This document shows, one piece after another, positions 9,526 to 17,241 of a stretch of DNA of 38,021 nt. A program made the position numbers and the translations under genes. Below the pieces are notes generated by a model. The model searched no databases, was not told the DNA's origin, and worked only from the letters and a program-made list of their open reading frames with translations. The stretch comes from Bacillota bacterium. GTDB taxonomy: Bacteria; Bacillota; Clostridia; Saccharofermentanales; Fastidiosipilaceae. The DNA is taken from positions 1 through 38,021 of the forward strand of contig JAEWGG010000035.1 in assembly GCA_023388435.1 (NCBI GenBank). Reading direction: 5' to 3'. Numbering within the stretch: the first letter of the stretch is position 1; the number at the start of each line of letters is the position of its first letter.

Positions 9526-9569
9526 ACTCCTCCTGTAGTAGGTCCGTCTGTGCTGTCCCTGGGAGGAGT
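9526..9569 (-). promoter_or_regulatory. Inverted repeat between PP2C-like and solute-binding protein genes
   Basis: ACTCCTCC (9526-9533) and GGAGGAGT (9562-9569) form a perfect 8-base inverted repeat with a 28-base loop in the 75-base gap. There is no T-tract. It could be a weak attenuating hairpin or RNA-stability element; function is unknown. Confidence 0.35.
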
Positions 9570-9580
9570 GGCTTGCGTCT

Positions 9581-10417
9581 TTAGTCCAGGGCCGGAATGG
9601 CCAGGCGGATGTAACTGCGGTCATCGAAGCTGTAGCAGCCTGGCTGGAGCCCCTTGGTCTGGGGGTTGTTCGCACAGCAGTGGGGGTCTTCTTCGAGCAG
9701 GCGGGCCAGGGCCAGCTCGCTCGCTTCGAGGCTGGAGAAAAGCCTGGGGTAGCCGTCCGTGGCAAGGACGACTTCGTGGGCCCCCGCGTCGAGTGGCAGA
9801 CTTAGGACCAGTTCCTCTGGAACGGTCTGGCCATCCACTACGGCATAACCGTAAGAGCTCTTGCTGCGGTTGGCGAAGCAGGTGGCGCGGACGATCCAGT
9901 CCTCGATGTAGGCGCGGGCCGCCTGGCGTTCAGCTGGACTCAGGTCAGCGCTTCCTGAGAGCTGCTTTTCCTCGGCAAAAATCTCAAGAACCATGCAGCG
10001 CAGCTGCGCAAAGAGGAGGTCGCTGGGCTTGGGGCGACAGTGGTGGACTCCGTCCACAAGACACTGGGTGTCGCCGATGAGATGCAGCTCACGCCGCCGG
10101 CGGCTGTAGATCGCCATGACAGCCTGGGGACCGTAGTTTCGCCGGTCATAGGGGAAGTCGCAGGCACGGTAGAAGGTCCCGAAGCGCTCCTGTGTGGCTG
10201 TAAGTATCTCGTGCAGATCCGCTTCGGGCCGCAATGTCTCCAGGGCCTGGCAGACCAGGTCGGCCGCAATCTGACCAGTGCTTTTACCGTCCAGGCGGAA
10301 GGAGCATTTCGAGCTGACTCCATCCACAACAGCTACGAAATCTTTACTGAAGAATAAGCGGTCCTCAGAATCGTTATTATTGTGTTTTCCTTTGGTGAAT
10401 TTTTCTATAAGCTGCAT
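9581..10417 (-). CDS. PP2C-like (PPM family) protein phosphatase-like protein
   Basis: A 278-residue soluble protein with scattered PPM metal-binding signatures: FVAVVDGVSSK with D32-G33 near the N-terminus, GDTQCLVDG in the middle, LATDGYPRLF, and a closing SFDDRSYIRL with a double Asp. Together these suggest a metal-dependent phosphatase fold (SpoIIE/PP2C clan), though the sequence between motifs is divergent. I place the start at ATG 10417 because AGAGG lies eight bases upstream; the in-frame GTG at 10426 is almost on top of that site. It is the first gene of the importer operon and is divergent from the AraC-type regulator. Its partner and substrate are unknown. Confidence 0.78.
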   Translation of the reverse strand: MQLIEKFTKGKHNNNDSEDRLFFSKDFVAVVDGVSSKCSFRLDGKSTGQIAADLVCQALETLRPEADLHEILTATQERFGTFYRACDFPYDRRNYGPQAVMAIYSRRRRELHLIGDTQCLVDGVHHCRPKPSDLLFAQLRCMVLEIFAEEKQLSGSADLSPAERQAARAYIEDWIVRATCFANRSKSSYGYAVVDGQTVPEELVLSLPLDAGAHEVVLATDGYPRLFSSLEASELALARLLEEDPHCCANNPQTKGLQPGCYSFDDRSYIRLAIPALD

Positions 10418-10583
10418 TTTCAGCACCTCTCTCTGTGGTTATTTTCTCTGGATTTGAAAGGGAAAGGAAGTGCGTTCTGTAGGTGCTACATTGCAATTTG
10501 TCCACAGTCTCATATATGATTCACAGAAGAAGTAGTTTCTGGGACCAGTTGAACGAATAAATTGTAGAGAGGAGGCGGAGCCT

Positions 10584-11570
10584 GTGCCAACAAGCATCGT
10601 GGCTGAACCTACGCCCTATTACCACAAGCAGCCTATGCGCTATAGGGACTACGAGATTTACTACAACCACGATACGCGGGTGACGCATATTTTGCGCAAC
10701 CGCCACGACTACTATGAACTCTACTTCCTATTGGAAGGCCAGGTCCGCTATGTGGTGGACGAACAGGTATACTACCTCCAGCCTGGAGATATGCTGCTGA
10801 TTCCACCAGAGGTCTGGCATGAGGCGCAGATTCTGAGTGCGGAGGAGGGCTACCGCCGCTACGTACTCTGGTTGGATAAGAGCTTTTTGGAGCGCTTATC
10901 CAGTATGAAATCCAGCCTTGTCGCCCCCTTTCAGAAAAGCTATCTGGGCCAGGCCGGTCTGAGGTTGACTGGGGACTTGCGCCAGGAGACGGCCAGGCGT
11001 TTACAGAATATCTATCTCAGTTCCCAGTCCGAGGAGTTCGCCTCCGACCTGATGGGGACGGCTGAGATCATCGCTCTGCTGGTGCGCATCAGCAGGGCCA
11101 AACTCTTTCAGGGGAGTCTGGAACCCCTTGATCGAAGTGCAGACCAGGGTTCTCTGGAATCACAGGAGGCTCTATTGAGGACGGTGCTCAATTACATCGA
11201 GCGGCATATTACGGAGAGCATCAGTCTGCGGGGGCTCTGCGAGCACTTTTTTATCAGTCGCTCCCGTCTCTCCAAGCTCTTTTCTGATGAGTTGGGCCTG
11301 GGCCCTGCCGCCTATATTAGAAAGAAGCGCTTCTACCTCATGCGCCAGGCCCTGGAGACAGGGCGCAGTATCAGGCAGGTGCTAGAGCAGTTTCAGATCA
11401 CGAATTACTCCTCTTTTTATCGCGGATTCAAGGCGGAGTTTGGTCTGGGACCGAAGGAATTTCTGCTGGGTCGTATGCGGGAGCAACACAGCAAGGCGGA
11501 GGCCAAGGCGCATTTTGGAAAACCTGTCCCGACGCGGACGCAAGCACAGGAAAATCCCCCCGAAGCCTAA
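10584..11570 (+). CDS. AraC-family transcriptional regulator with cupin sensor domain
   Basis: The 328-residue protein has an AraC-type cupin domain at about 35-100, with HDYYELYFLLEG, YYLQPGDMLLIPP and VWHEA as the beta-strand signatures, and a double helix-turn-helix domain at about 200-298 ending in FYRGFKAEFGLGPKEFL. Such regulators bind a small ligand in the cupin and activate nearby genes. It starts at a GTG eight bases after GGAGG. It diverges from the PP2C-ABC-2H operon across a 166-base gap, so that operon is the natural candidate target. The C-terminal 30 residues are basic and low in complexity, and the stop codon lies inside the loop of the terminator hairpin. Confidence 0.92.
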   Translation: MPTSIVAEPTPYYHKQPMRYRDYEIYYNHDTRVTHILRNRHDYYELYFLLEGQVRYVVDEQVYYLQPGDMLLIPPEVWHEAQILSAEEGYRRYVLWLDKSFLERLSSMKSSLVAPFQKSYLGQAGLRLTGDLRQETARRLQNIYLSSQSEEFASDLMGTAEIIALLVRISRAKLFQGSLEPLDRSADQGSLESQEALLRTVLNYIERHITESISLRGLCEHFFISRSRLSKLFSDELGLGPAAYIRKKRFYLMRQALETGRSIRQVLEQFQITNYSSFYRGFKAEFGLGPKEFLLGRMREQHSKAEAKAHFGKPVPTRTQAQENPPEA

Positions 11571-11588
11571 GCTCTGGGGGGATTTTCT
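11551..11588. terminator. Bidirectional terminator between AraC and YczE-kinase genes
   Basis: AAAATCCCCCC (11551-11561) and GGGGGGATTTT (11576-11586) form an 11-base perfect stem. T-rich arms on both sides suit termination of the plus-strand araC-type gene and the convergent minus-strand gene ending at 11605. The AraC stop codon lies in the loop. Confidence 0.85.
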
Positions 11589-11604
11589 TACATGTAAAAT
11601 GCTC

Positions 11605-13020
11605 TCAGTTCTGATTTCTGGCTTCCTGGGGCACGTAGCCAGGGCGACCGGAGGGATCCTTCTTGCTGGGGTCACGGTGGCGCAGGGCCTGGTTTGCGTC
11701 GCTGACTGGATCCGAGTCCTCCTGCTGGTTCCGGCTGCGACGGTAGAGTTCAGCCAGAATCTGTGCCGTCTCCTCTGTGCCGTACTGGCTGCTGGAGATC
11801 GATACGGTGTAATTCTGGGACTGGCCCCACTTCAGATGGGAGAACTGCTCGTAGTAGTAGCCGCGGTCATCGTTTACCTTGATGATGCGCCAGGCCGCCT
11901 CCTGCTCACCGATCTGGTCGGTCTCCATGATGCGGCGGATGCGGTAGACGGGGTCTGCGTGGATAAATATTGAAAAGACCTCCTGACACTCGCCCAGTAT
12001 CTGGTCGGCATTGCGCCCCATGATGACGCAGTCACCTGCCGAGGCCAGTTGCATGATCGCCCGCTGCTGGGCGGCAAAAAGGGTTTCCATCGTCGGTACG
12101 TTGCGCACGTCGTCCAGGTAGTCCTCGACGGCAAGACCGTTGACGAAGCGGTTGCCCATGCGCTGCTCATTGATGGCCACAAAGTCTTCAGAATAACCAC
12201 TCTCACGGGCCACCAGTTTCTCGATGTCCTGGTCATAGAAGGGCAGGTCCAGGAGTTGGGCCAGACGGCGGGCGATGTCGATGCCACCAGAGCCATACTC
12301 GCTGGAGACGGTGATGCAGTGGTGCTGGTGGAGCCCCACTGGACAGGCGTCGAGTTGCTTGACTGTCTCCGGGCGCAGCCAGTGGCGAATAAAGGCCAGG
12401 CGGCGGCTGAAAATACGGGAGAAAAATCCGACGGCGAAGGCCGCAATCAGCGTGCCCTCACGGACACCCAGGACGGAGTGGAAGAGCAGATAGGAAATCA
12501 GGGCGGCCAGGAGGCAGTAGCTGACGTCAAAAACAACTTTTACATTGCCGAATTCCTTCTTCAGCTTACGGCAGATAGCCATGACAAAGCCTTCGGCAGA
12601 GAGGACGATGACGTCGGCGGTGACTTCGACGTAGATGCCGAAGGCCATGATCAGGCAGCCGAGGACGACGAAGAGGAGCTGGAGCGGATAGATTGTGTTG
12701 GGCAGACCACGGAGCAGGCCCATGTTGAAGTCGATGAAGACGGAAAAAATCAGCGAGGCGGGGATCTGAGCCAGGTGTCGCAGCTTAAAATCGCGGCGCA
12801 GGATAAGGATTTGGGCAAGCGTCAGCAGGGTGTTGAAAATGAAGGTGAAACTCCCCATGGACAGGCTGTTGGGGATATAGGAGAGGGTGTAGGGGATGCT
12901 GGAGATGGGGGAGGTGCCGAGATTGGCCCGGGTCAGTACGGAGATGCCGAAGGAGTTGAGATATAGGCCAATAAAAAAGGCGATGTAACGCAGACTCAGC
13001 TGGTACTTGGACTGTTGCAT
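11605..13020 (-). CDS. YczE/YitT-type membrane protein fused to a cytidylate-kinase-like domain
   Basis: A 471-residue fusion. Residues 1-210 form a five-to-six-helix membrane domain of the YczE/YyaS type (DUF6198-like), with TRANLGTSPISSIPYTLSY near the N-terminus and FIDFNMGLLRGLP around 95-107. From about residue 236 the sequence becomes a cytidylate-kinase-like P-loop domain: ITVSSEYGSGGIDIARRLAQ has the degenerate P-loop typical of the Cytidylate_kin2 family, followed by FYDQDI and a VIMGRNAD motif. The C-terminal 45 residues are polar and probably disordered. GGAGG precedes the ATG. Fusions of this kind are known in Clostridia, but the phosphoryl acceptor and the role of the membrane part are not established. 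The gene is monocistronic. Confidence 0.87.
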   Translation of the reverse strand: MQQSKYQLSLRYIAFFIGLYLNSFGISVLTRANLGTSPISSIPYTLSYIPNSLSMGSFTFIFNTLLTLAQILILRRDFKLRHLAQIPASLIFSVFIDFNMGLLRGLPNTIYPLQLLFVVLGCLIMAFGIYVEVTADVIVLSAEGFVMAICRKLKKEFGNVKVVFDVSYCLLAALISYLLFHSVLGVREGTLIAAFAVGFFSRIFSRRLAFIRHWLRPETVKQLDACPVGLHQHHCITVSSEYGSGGIDIARRLAQLLDLPFYDQDIEKLVARESGYSEDFVAINEQRMGNRFVNGLAVEDYLDDVRNVPTMETLFAAQQRAIMQLASAGDCVIMGRNADQILGECQEVFSIFIHADPVYRIRRIMETDQIGEQEAAWRIIKVNDDRGYYYEQFSHLKWGQSQNYTVSISSSQYGTEETAQILAELYRRSRNQQEDSDPVSDANQALRHRDPSKKDPSGRPGYVPQEARNQN

Positions 13021-13050
13021 GGAAGCCTCCCCTGTGTGTAGACAAGGCCT

Positions 13051-13059
13051 ATTTTAGCA
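13051..13059 (-). promoter_or_regulatory. Extended -10 promoter for the YczE-kinase fusion
   Basis: On the minus strand TGCTAAAAT (13059-13051) matches the extended -10 form TGnTATAAT at all but one position. It lies about 30 bases upstream of the ATG. No good -35 element is visible, as usual for extended -10 promoters. Confidence 0.45.
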
Positions 13060-13191
13060 TAGGAAATACTGCTATTTATTGATAAATCTTACAAGCGTCG
13101 CCTCTTTAGCTCCATGATAAAATGGAAACTTGGCTGAACGCTTCCGCCCTCATGTTATGGGCAAAAAATAGAAGAGAGAAGATTGAGCGCC

Positions 13192-13917
13192 ATGGATGAA
13201 CTGACCAAATTTCACCGCGAATACCGTCTCTGTCCCCAATGTGCCAACGAGCAGGAGCAGCTGATCTGGGATATTGTGGATGTGACGGCGGACCCCGACC
13301 TCAAGGAGCGCCTCCTCAAAAAGGACTTGCAGCGTTTTGTCTGCCATAACTGCGGGGAGGAGAGCATCCTGGCTGAGCGTATGATCTACCTGGACCGTGA
13401 GGCCAGACTGCTGATCCTCTATCTCCCTGAATTGGCCAGTGGAGGGGACCTGGATCCGGAAAAGTTTCTGGAGCAGGCGGGCTGGCTGAAATTGGCCCAG
13501 GAGCTGGGGGCCCTGGATCAGAATCGGCGGGCCGCTGCGGGCTGGAGCCTGCGCCTGGTCTACAGTTACAGTGATCTTATCGAAAAAATTGTCCTCTTTG
13601 ACCAGAAACTGGACGATCGCCTGATGGAGCTGCTCAAGCTGGCCCTCTCTACCCGCTATAAGCAGGAGGAGCACATGGATCTGGAGGAACTCTACTTCCT
13701 CGATCTGGACAAGGGAGCCCTGCTCTTCCAGGTTCTCGTAGCGGAGCGCGGCTGGCAGGTTCTGGAACTGCCGGAGAGCTTTTACAGTAACGCCAGCAGC
13801 AAGCTGGAGCTGCCGCTTCTGAGCGCAGCCTGGCCCTGTGTTGACCAGTCCTGGGCCCGTTCTTATGTCGAGGCCGCCACTGCGGCTGGGACAGCCTCCA
13901 GGGACCAGGAGGTTTAG
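13192..13917 (+). CDS. CpXC domain protein
   Basis: A 241-residue protein whose N-terminus has the two paired cysteine motifs of the CpXC family: C14-PQ-C17 and C51-HN-C54-GEES, suggesting a zinc ribbon, followed by RMIYLDREARLLILYLPE. The remaining 170 residues are helical with no recognised domain. I prefer the ATG at 13192; an in-frame TTG at 13183 sits closer to a weak AGAGAG sequence and cannot be excluded. The molecular function of the family is not known. The downstream NERD gene begins five bases after its stop, so the two are almost certainly co-transcribed and its ribosome binding site lies inside this gene. Confidence 0.82.
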   Translation: MDELTKFHREYRLCPQCANEQEQLIWDIVDVTADPDLKERLLKKDLQRFVCHNCGEESILAERMIYLDREARLLILYLPELASGGDLDPEKFLEQAGWLKLAQELGALDQNRRAAAGWSLRLVYSYSDLIEKIVLFDQKLDDRLMELLKLALSTRYKQEEHMDLEELYFLDLDKGALLFQVLVAERGWQVLELPESFYSNASSKLELPLLSAAWPCVDQSWARSYVEAATAAGTASRDQEV

Positions 13918-13922
13918 ACCCT

Positions 13923-15065
13923 GTGCCCCCCGCTCAAGCCCTCATTCCAGGACTGCTACTCGTCCTCGCCCTGGGCTTCCTGGCTTCCTATGGCCTGGCC
14001 CCGCGCTATCAGTTGCTTCTGCAGGTCGAAGAGTCCCGGCACTTTACGCCCTTCGTGGTGGTGGAACTCTATTCCCAGGATTACCGGCGCCAGCCTGTGC
14101 AGAAGCTTGGGGCGGCCCTTATACAGTTATTCCTATATACGCTCTTAGGACTGAGTTTCGCCCTGGCCTATAGCAGGCTCCTGCCAGCTTCCTTTTTTCT
14201 TGTGGGGGCTCTGATTTTTCTTGCTGTTCAGGGGGCTTATGCCCTGGGCCTGGTCCTGGCCTATCCCCGTTCGGCCTTCGCCCGTCAGACGGGCTATGGC
14301 CTGGCGGACTTACTGGAGCGGGGGGCAGAGCCAGGTCGACAGCAGGGTATTCTGGGTGAGTACTATGCCTGGCGGCTCTTCTCAGCCCTGCCCGGTCCTA
14401 AGCGTTGCTTCGTGGCCCTGCTCATCCCCAGCCGTGGGGCGGGGTTCGCAGAGGTGGACCTGCTGCTTATTACGCCCAAGGGCCTGTTTTGTGTGGAGGC
14501 TAAGAATCGCCAGGGCTCCTTTGTTGCCCACCAGGACCTTGCGGAGGGGGAGGATTGGGTCTTCGTCCAGGGGCGGCGTGGGGATACGCGCATACAGAGG
14601 GTACGCAACCCCTTTCGCCAGAATGAACAGCATATCGGAGCCCTGACGCACTACTTGCCCCTGCGCCGCTCTGCGGTTTTTAATATTGTCTGCTTCGGCC
14701 GCGGTTCCCAGCTGCGTCGAGCCAGGTATCAGCCGACGGCTCGCGGACGGCTCGACGGCCAGGGCAGTTTCTTTTATTACGACGAAAAAGCCCGCCTGCA
14801 GAGGCTCTACACGGAGCTTCCTGATATTCTGAGTGCCGGCAAGCAGGCCCAGCTCGCCCAGAAACTTCGCCGGGACTGCTGCTTCAATCGGCGGAAGCGG
14901 GAGGAACTGATGCGCCTGCGCTCTGACCTAATGGAACGCCGTGGACAGCGTGGGGAGGAGGCCCGCCGCGCCGTCCTGGAGCGGGCCCTGCAAAAGGGGC
15001 GGGGGCGACGGGGCCCAAGCCTGCGTGGGCAGAGAGCGACGAGAGGAACAGGAGGCTTCCGCTAG
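13923..15065 (+). CDS. Membrane-anchored NERD-domain (nuclease-related) protein
   Basis: A 380-residue protein with an N-terminal helix at 8-24, two more helices at about 66-84 and 88-112, then a NERD domain at about 140-260. The likely nuclease-fold residues are E146 in GEYYAW, D179 in FAEVDLLLI, and E192/K194 in the FCVEAKN motif, the classical D...ExK arrangement of restriction-type nucleases. The last 50 residues are extremely Arg-rich, suggesting nucleic-acid contact. It starts at GTG 13923; AGGAGG from the preceding gene's 3' end lies ten bases upstream. NERD proteins are widespread but their physiological substrate is mostly unknown. Pairing with a zinc-ribbon CpXC protein suggests a nucleic-acid role, by inference. 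Confidence 0.87.
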   Translation: MPPAQALIPGLLLVLALGFLASYGLAPRYQLLLQVEESRHFTPFVVVELYSQDYRRQPVQKLGAALIQLFLYTLLGLSFALAYSRLLPASFFLVGALIFLAVQGAYALGLVLAYPRSAFARQTGYGLADLLERGAEPGRQQGILGEYYAWRLFSALPGPKRCFVALLIPSRGAGFAEVDLLLITPKGLFCVEAKNRQGSFVAHQDLAEGEDWVFVQGRRGDTRIQRVRNPFRQNEQHIGALTHYLPLRRSAVFNIVCFGRGSQLRRARYQPTARGRLDGQGSFFYYDEKARLQRLYTELPDILSAGKQAQLAQKLRRDCCFNRRKREELMRLRSDLMERRGQRGEEARRAVLERALQKGRGRRGPSLRGQRATRGTGGFR

Positions 15066-15116
15066 GGGGGAGGAAAATTCCAACTTTTGGCGCTATCAAG
15101 GCAGCAGAGCTGAGGC

Positions 15117-15122
15117 TATAAT
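15117..15122 (+). promoter_or_regulatory. Candidate -10 element before the aldolase gene
   Basis: A perfect TATAAT lies 70 bases upstream of the aldolase ATG. The -35 region at the proper distance (TATCAA) is poor, so the promoter assignment is tentative. Confidence 0.45.
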
Positions 15123-15192
15123 CGACCTGTGTACCGTTCTCGGTCCGGGGGCAAGCTCCCCTGGTCCGCAGTTTTAGAAAGAGGTAGATGAG

Positions 15193-16032
15193 ATGCTGGT
15201 GCCCCTGACAGATGTGCTCCGCTATGCGGAGGAGAAGAAGATCGCGATTGGCGCGTTTAATGTGACAAGCTTTGAGGCCCTGCGCGGCCTCGTTCAAGCG
15301 GCGGAGGAGGAGGGTCTGCCGCTCATTTTGCAGTTTGCCCCCCGGGGTCACAGCGTCTACTTGCCCCAGCGCTTTGCGGGGCCGCTTTTGCTGGCTGTGG
15401 CCCGTGAGGCCAAGGTGCCCACGGCGGTGCACCTGGACCACGGCTCCTCACTGGATGTGCTGCGCTGGGGCCTGGAACAGGGTTTCAGCAGTGTGATGTT
15501 TGATGGTTCCGCCCTGCCTTTCGAAGAAAATATTACGCAGACCCAGGAGGCCTCAAGATTGACGCGGGCCGCCGGGGCCAGCCTCGAAGCCGAGCTGGGA
15601 GCCCTGGGTGTCGGTGAGGACGGGGAGGCTAGCGTCGAGCGCTATACCGATCCGGAGCAGGCGGAGATTTTTGCCAGGGAGACGGAGATTGATGCCCTGG
15701 CCTGTTCCTTCGGTACGGTGCATGGGCTCTATAAGGCCCAGCCCTGCCTGGATGTTCCGCGTATTGCGGAGATCCATCGCCGCACGGGCCTGCCCATCGT
15801 GATGCACGGGGGCAGTGGCGTCTCGGATGCAGAATATGCCCGCTGTATCGAGGCTGGCGTGCGCAAAATTAATTACTACACCTACGCGGCCCGCGATGTG
15901 GGCGTGGAAGTCTGTGAGCGGATCTCCGAAGCGGCCGAATATCCCTATATGCACACGCTCTCCAATTGGGCTGCGGAGGCCTTCTACAAGCACTATCTCC
16001 GCGTGATGCGCCTCTTTGCGGGCCGGAACTGA
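15193..16032 (+). CDS. Class II fructose/tagatose-bisphosphate aldolase family protein
   Basis: A 279-residue zinc-dependent aldolase of the FbaA/GatY/IolJ family, cleaving a ketose bisphosphate (or deoxy-phosphogluconate analogue) to dihydroxyacetone phosphate and an aldehyde. The catalytic D82 and zinc ligand H83 are in HLDHG, E134 in LEAELG, H177 in FGTVHG, and H205 in the IVMHGGSG motif. N227 in KINYYT corresponds to the DHAP-binding KIN motif. The protein is shorter than classical FbaA and closer in size to tagatose-bisphosphate or 5-dehydro-2-deoxyphosphogluconate aldolases, so the exact substrate is open. GAGGTAGATGAG precedes the ATG. No sugar kinase is adjacent. Confidence 0.92.
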   Translation: MLVPLTDVLRYAEEKKIAIGAFNVTSFEALRGLVQAAEEEGLPLILQFAPRGHSVYLPQRFAGPLLLAVAREAKVPTAVHLDHGSSLDVLRWGLEQGFSSVMFDGSALPFEENITQTQEASRLTRAAGASLEAELGALGVGEDGEASVERYTDPEQAEIFARETEIDALACSFGTVHGLYKAQPCLDVPRIAEIHRRTGLPIVMHGGSGVSDAEYARCIEAGVRKINYYTYAARDVGVEVCERISEAAEYPYMHTLSNWAAEAFYKHYLRVMRLFAGRN

Positions 16033-16129
16033 GACCGCTTGAGGGCGAAATCCTACCGAATAGCGGGCGGTCCGTGGAGCTTTTCGGGTTTGGGACTAAA
16101 CTGGACATGCAAGCGATGGAGGGAAGAAG

Positions 16130-16585
16130 ATGTCCGAAACGTACAAGCTACAGATCGAGCTTGACCGAAGTCTGGCCCAAACTGAGATCCTGATTCGCAG
16201 CCCTGGCCTCAGCCCTGAGCTGAAGTCTTGGATTGAGAGCCTGGAAAGCGGAATGGGAAGACAGCTCCTGGGCTACCGGGAAGACGGTCAGATCGAGCTG
16301 CTGGACCTGGCAGAGATCCTGCGCATCTATACGGTGGATGGCGTGGTCTATGCCAGCTGTGGGCACCGCCGCCTGCGCCTCAAGCAGCGCCTCTACCAGC
16401 TGGAAGAGCAGCTGGCCCCGATGGGCTTCGTGCGCATCTCCCAGTCGGAACTGGTGAACCGCCAGCAGATTCGCCGCCTGGACGTGCGTTACAGCGGCAG
16501 TATGGAGCTGGAGCTTCGGAACGGTGAGCGGACCTTCGTCGCCAGACGCTATATGACGGCGCTGAAGCGGAGCTTCGGACTCTGA
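16130..16585 (+). CDS. LytTR-domain DNA-binding regulator
   Basis: A 151-residue protein with a short N-terminal region and a LytTR DNA-binding domain at about 52-150, recognisable by ELLDLAEILRIYTVDGVVYA, the LEEQLAPMGFVRISQSELVN segment and the final Arg-rich strand FVARRYMTALKRSF. There is no receiver domain. GGAGGG lies six bases before the ATG. The DUF3021 membrane protein follows 34 bases downstream. Such pairs resemble the LytTR regulatory systems of streptococci (HdrRM, BrsRM), in which the membrane protein holds the regulator inactive. In streptococci these control competence and bacteriocin genes; the targets here are unknown. Confidence 0.93.
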   Translation: MSETYKLQIELDRSLAQTEILIRSPGLSPELKSWIESLESGMGRQLLGYREDGQIELLDLAEILRIYTVDGVVYASCGHRRLRLKQRLYQLEEQLAPMGFVRISQSELVNRQQIRRLDVRYSGSMELELRNGERTFVARRYMTALKRSFGL

Positions 16586-16619
16586 GTCCCTGGCTCGCTG
16601 TGACGAAAGGAGAAAAGAG

Positions 16620-17072
16620 ATGAAAAACAAAAATAATCTGGCCTTCCGTATTTTTGCCGGCATCTTTGTCGGTATCAGCACGGGGCAGCTGAGCTCACTG
16701 GTCTGTTCCACGGCTACAGGCCAGCAGCGCTACTATGCCTGCACCCCCGCCTTTGTGGCTCGTATTGGTGGTGACGAGCACCTGGCTCTGGCCCTCCAGA
16801 TACTGGGCTGTGCCGTTCTCGGCCTGGTCTATGCCTTTGCGGCTCTGAGCTATGACCAGACTTCCTGGTCCCTGCTCAAGCAGAGTGTTTGTTTCGTCCT
16901 GCCGACCCTTGGCGCGACCCTGCTCATGGCTCTGCTGTTCTCCTGGGTGCCGCTGCAACTGGGGCCCATCCTCAGCTTTGTGCTGAGCTATGCGCTGATT
17001 TTTGCTGTCCTCTTCCTCTGCAATTATTTCTACTATAAGCGGCTGGCCGCTGAACTGAACAGCCGTATCTGA
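16620..17072 (+). CDS. DUF3021-family membrane protein, partner of the LytTR regulator
   Basis: A 150-residue protein with four predicted helices: about 8-26, 58-80, 88-108 and 112-140. The layout and the terminal FLCNYFYYKRLAAEL are typical of DUF3021. AAAGGAG is upstream of the ATG. Co-transcription with the LytTR gene is supported by the 34-base gap and the shared terminator downstream. By analogy with known LytTR regulatory systems it is probably a membrane-bound inhibitor or sensor for the upstream regulator; this is inference from gene pairing. Confidence 0.9.
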   Translation: MKNKNNLAFRIFAGIFVGISTGQLSSLVCSTATGQQRYYACTPAFVARIGGDEHLALALQILGCAVLGLVYAFAALSYDQTSWSLLKQSVCFVLPTLGATLLMALLFSWVPLQLGPILSFVLSYALIFAVLFLCNYFYYKRLAAELNSRI

Positions 17073-17130
17073 TGGGCCAGACTCCGGGGCCTGGCCGCTT
17101 TTCCGCCCCGCCCTCTGCCCAAGAGATCAG

Positions 17131-17170
17131 AAAACCGCAGCCCCCCGTGGAGAGGGACTGCGGTTTTTTT
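17131..17170. terminator. Bidirectional terminator between DUF3021 and SDR genes
   Basis: AAAACCGCAG (17131-17140) pairs with CTGCGGTTTT (17158-17167), with a T-run on the plus side and, read on the minus strand, a T-run from the A-rich arm. It terminates the LytTR pair and the convergent SDR gene. Confidence 0.85.
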
Positions 17171-17241
17171 CTGTCCTTTGGCTTGTGCCTGCCCCGGATT
17201 CGGATTCAGGGAGCGGCGGAGTCCCTCCAGCTCCTCAGAAC

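Noticed and set aside
12049..12966. Plus-strand open frame of 305 codons opposite the YczE-kinase fusion
   Set aside because: No ribosome binding site, no recognisable domain, and an Asp/Glu/Gln-rich composition typical of a reverse-strand shadow.
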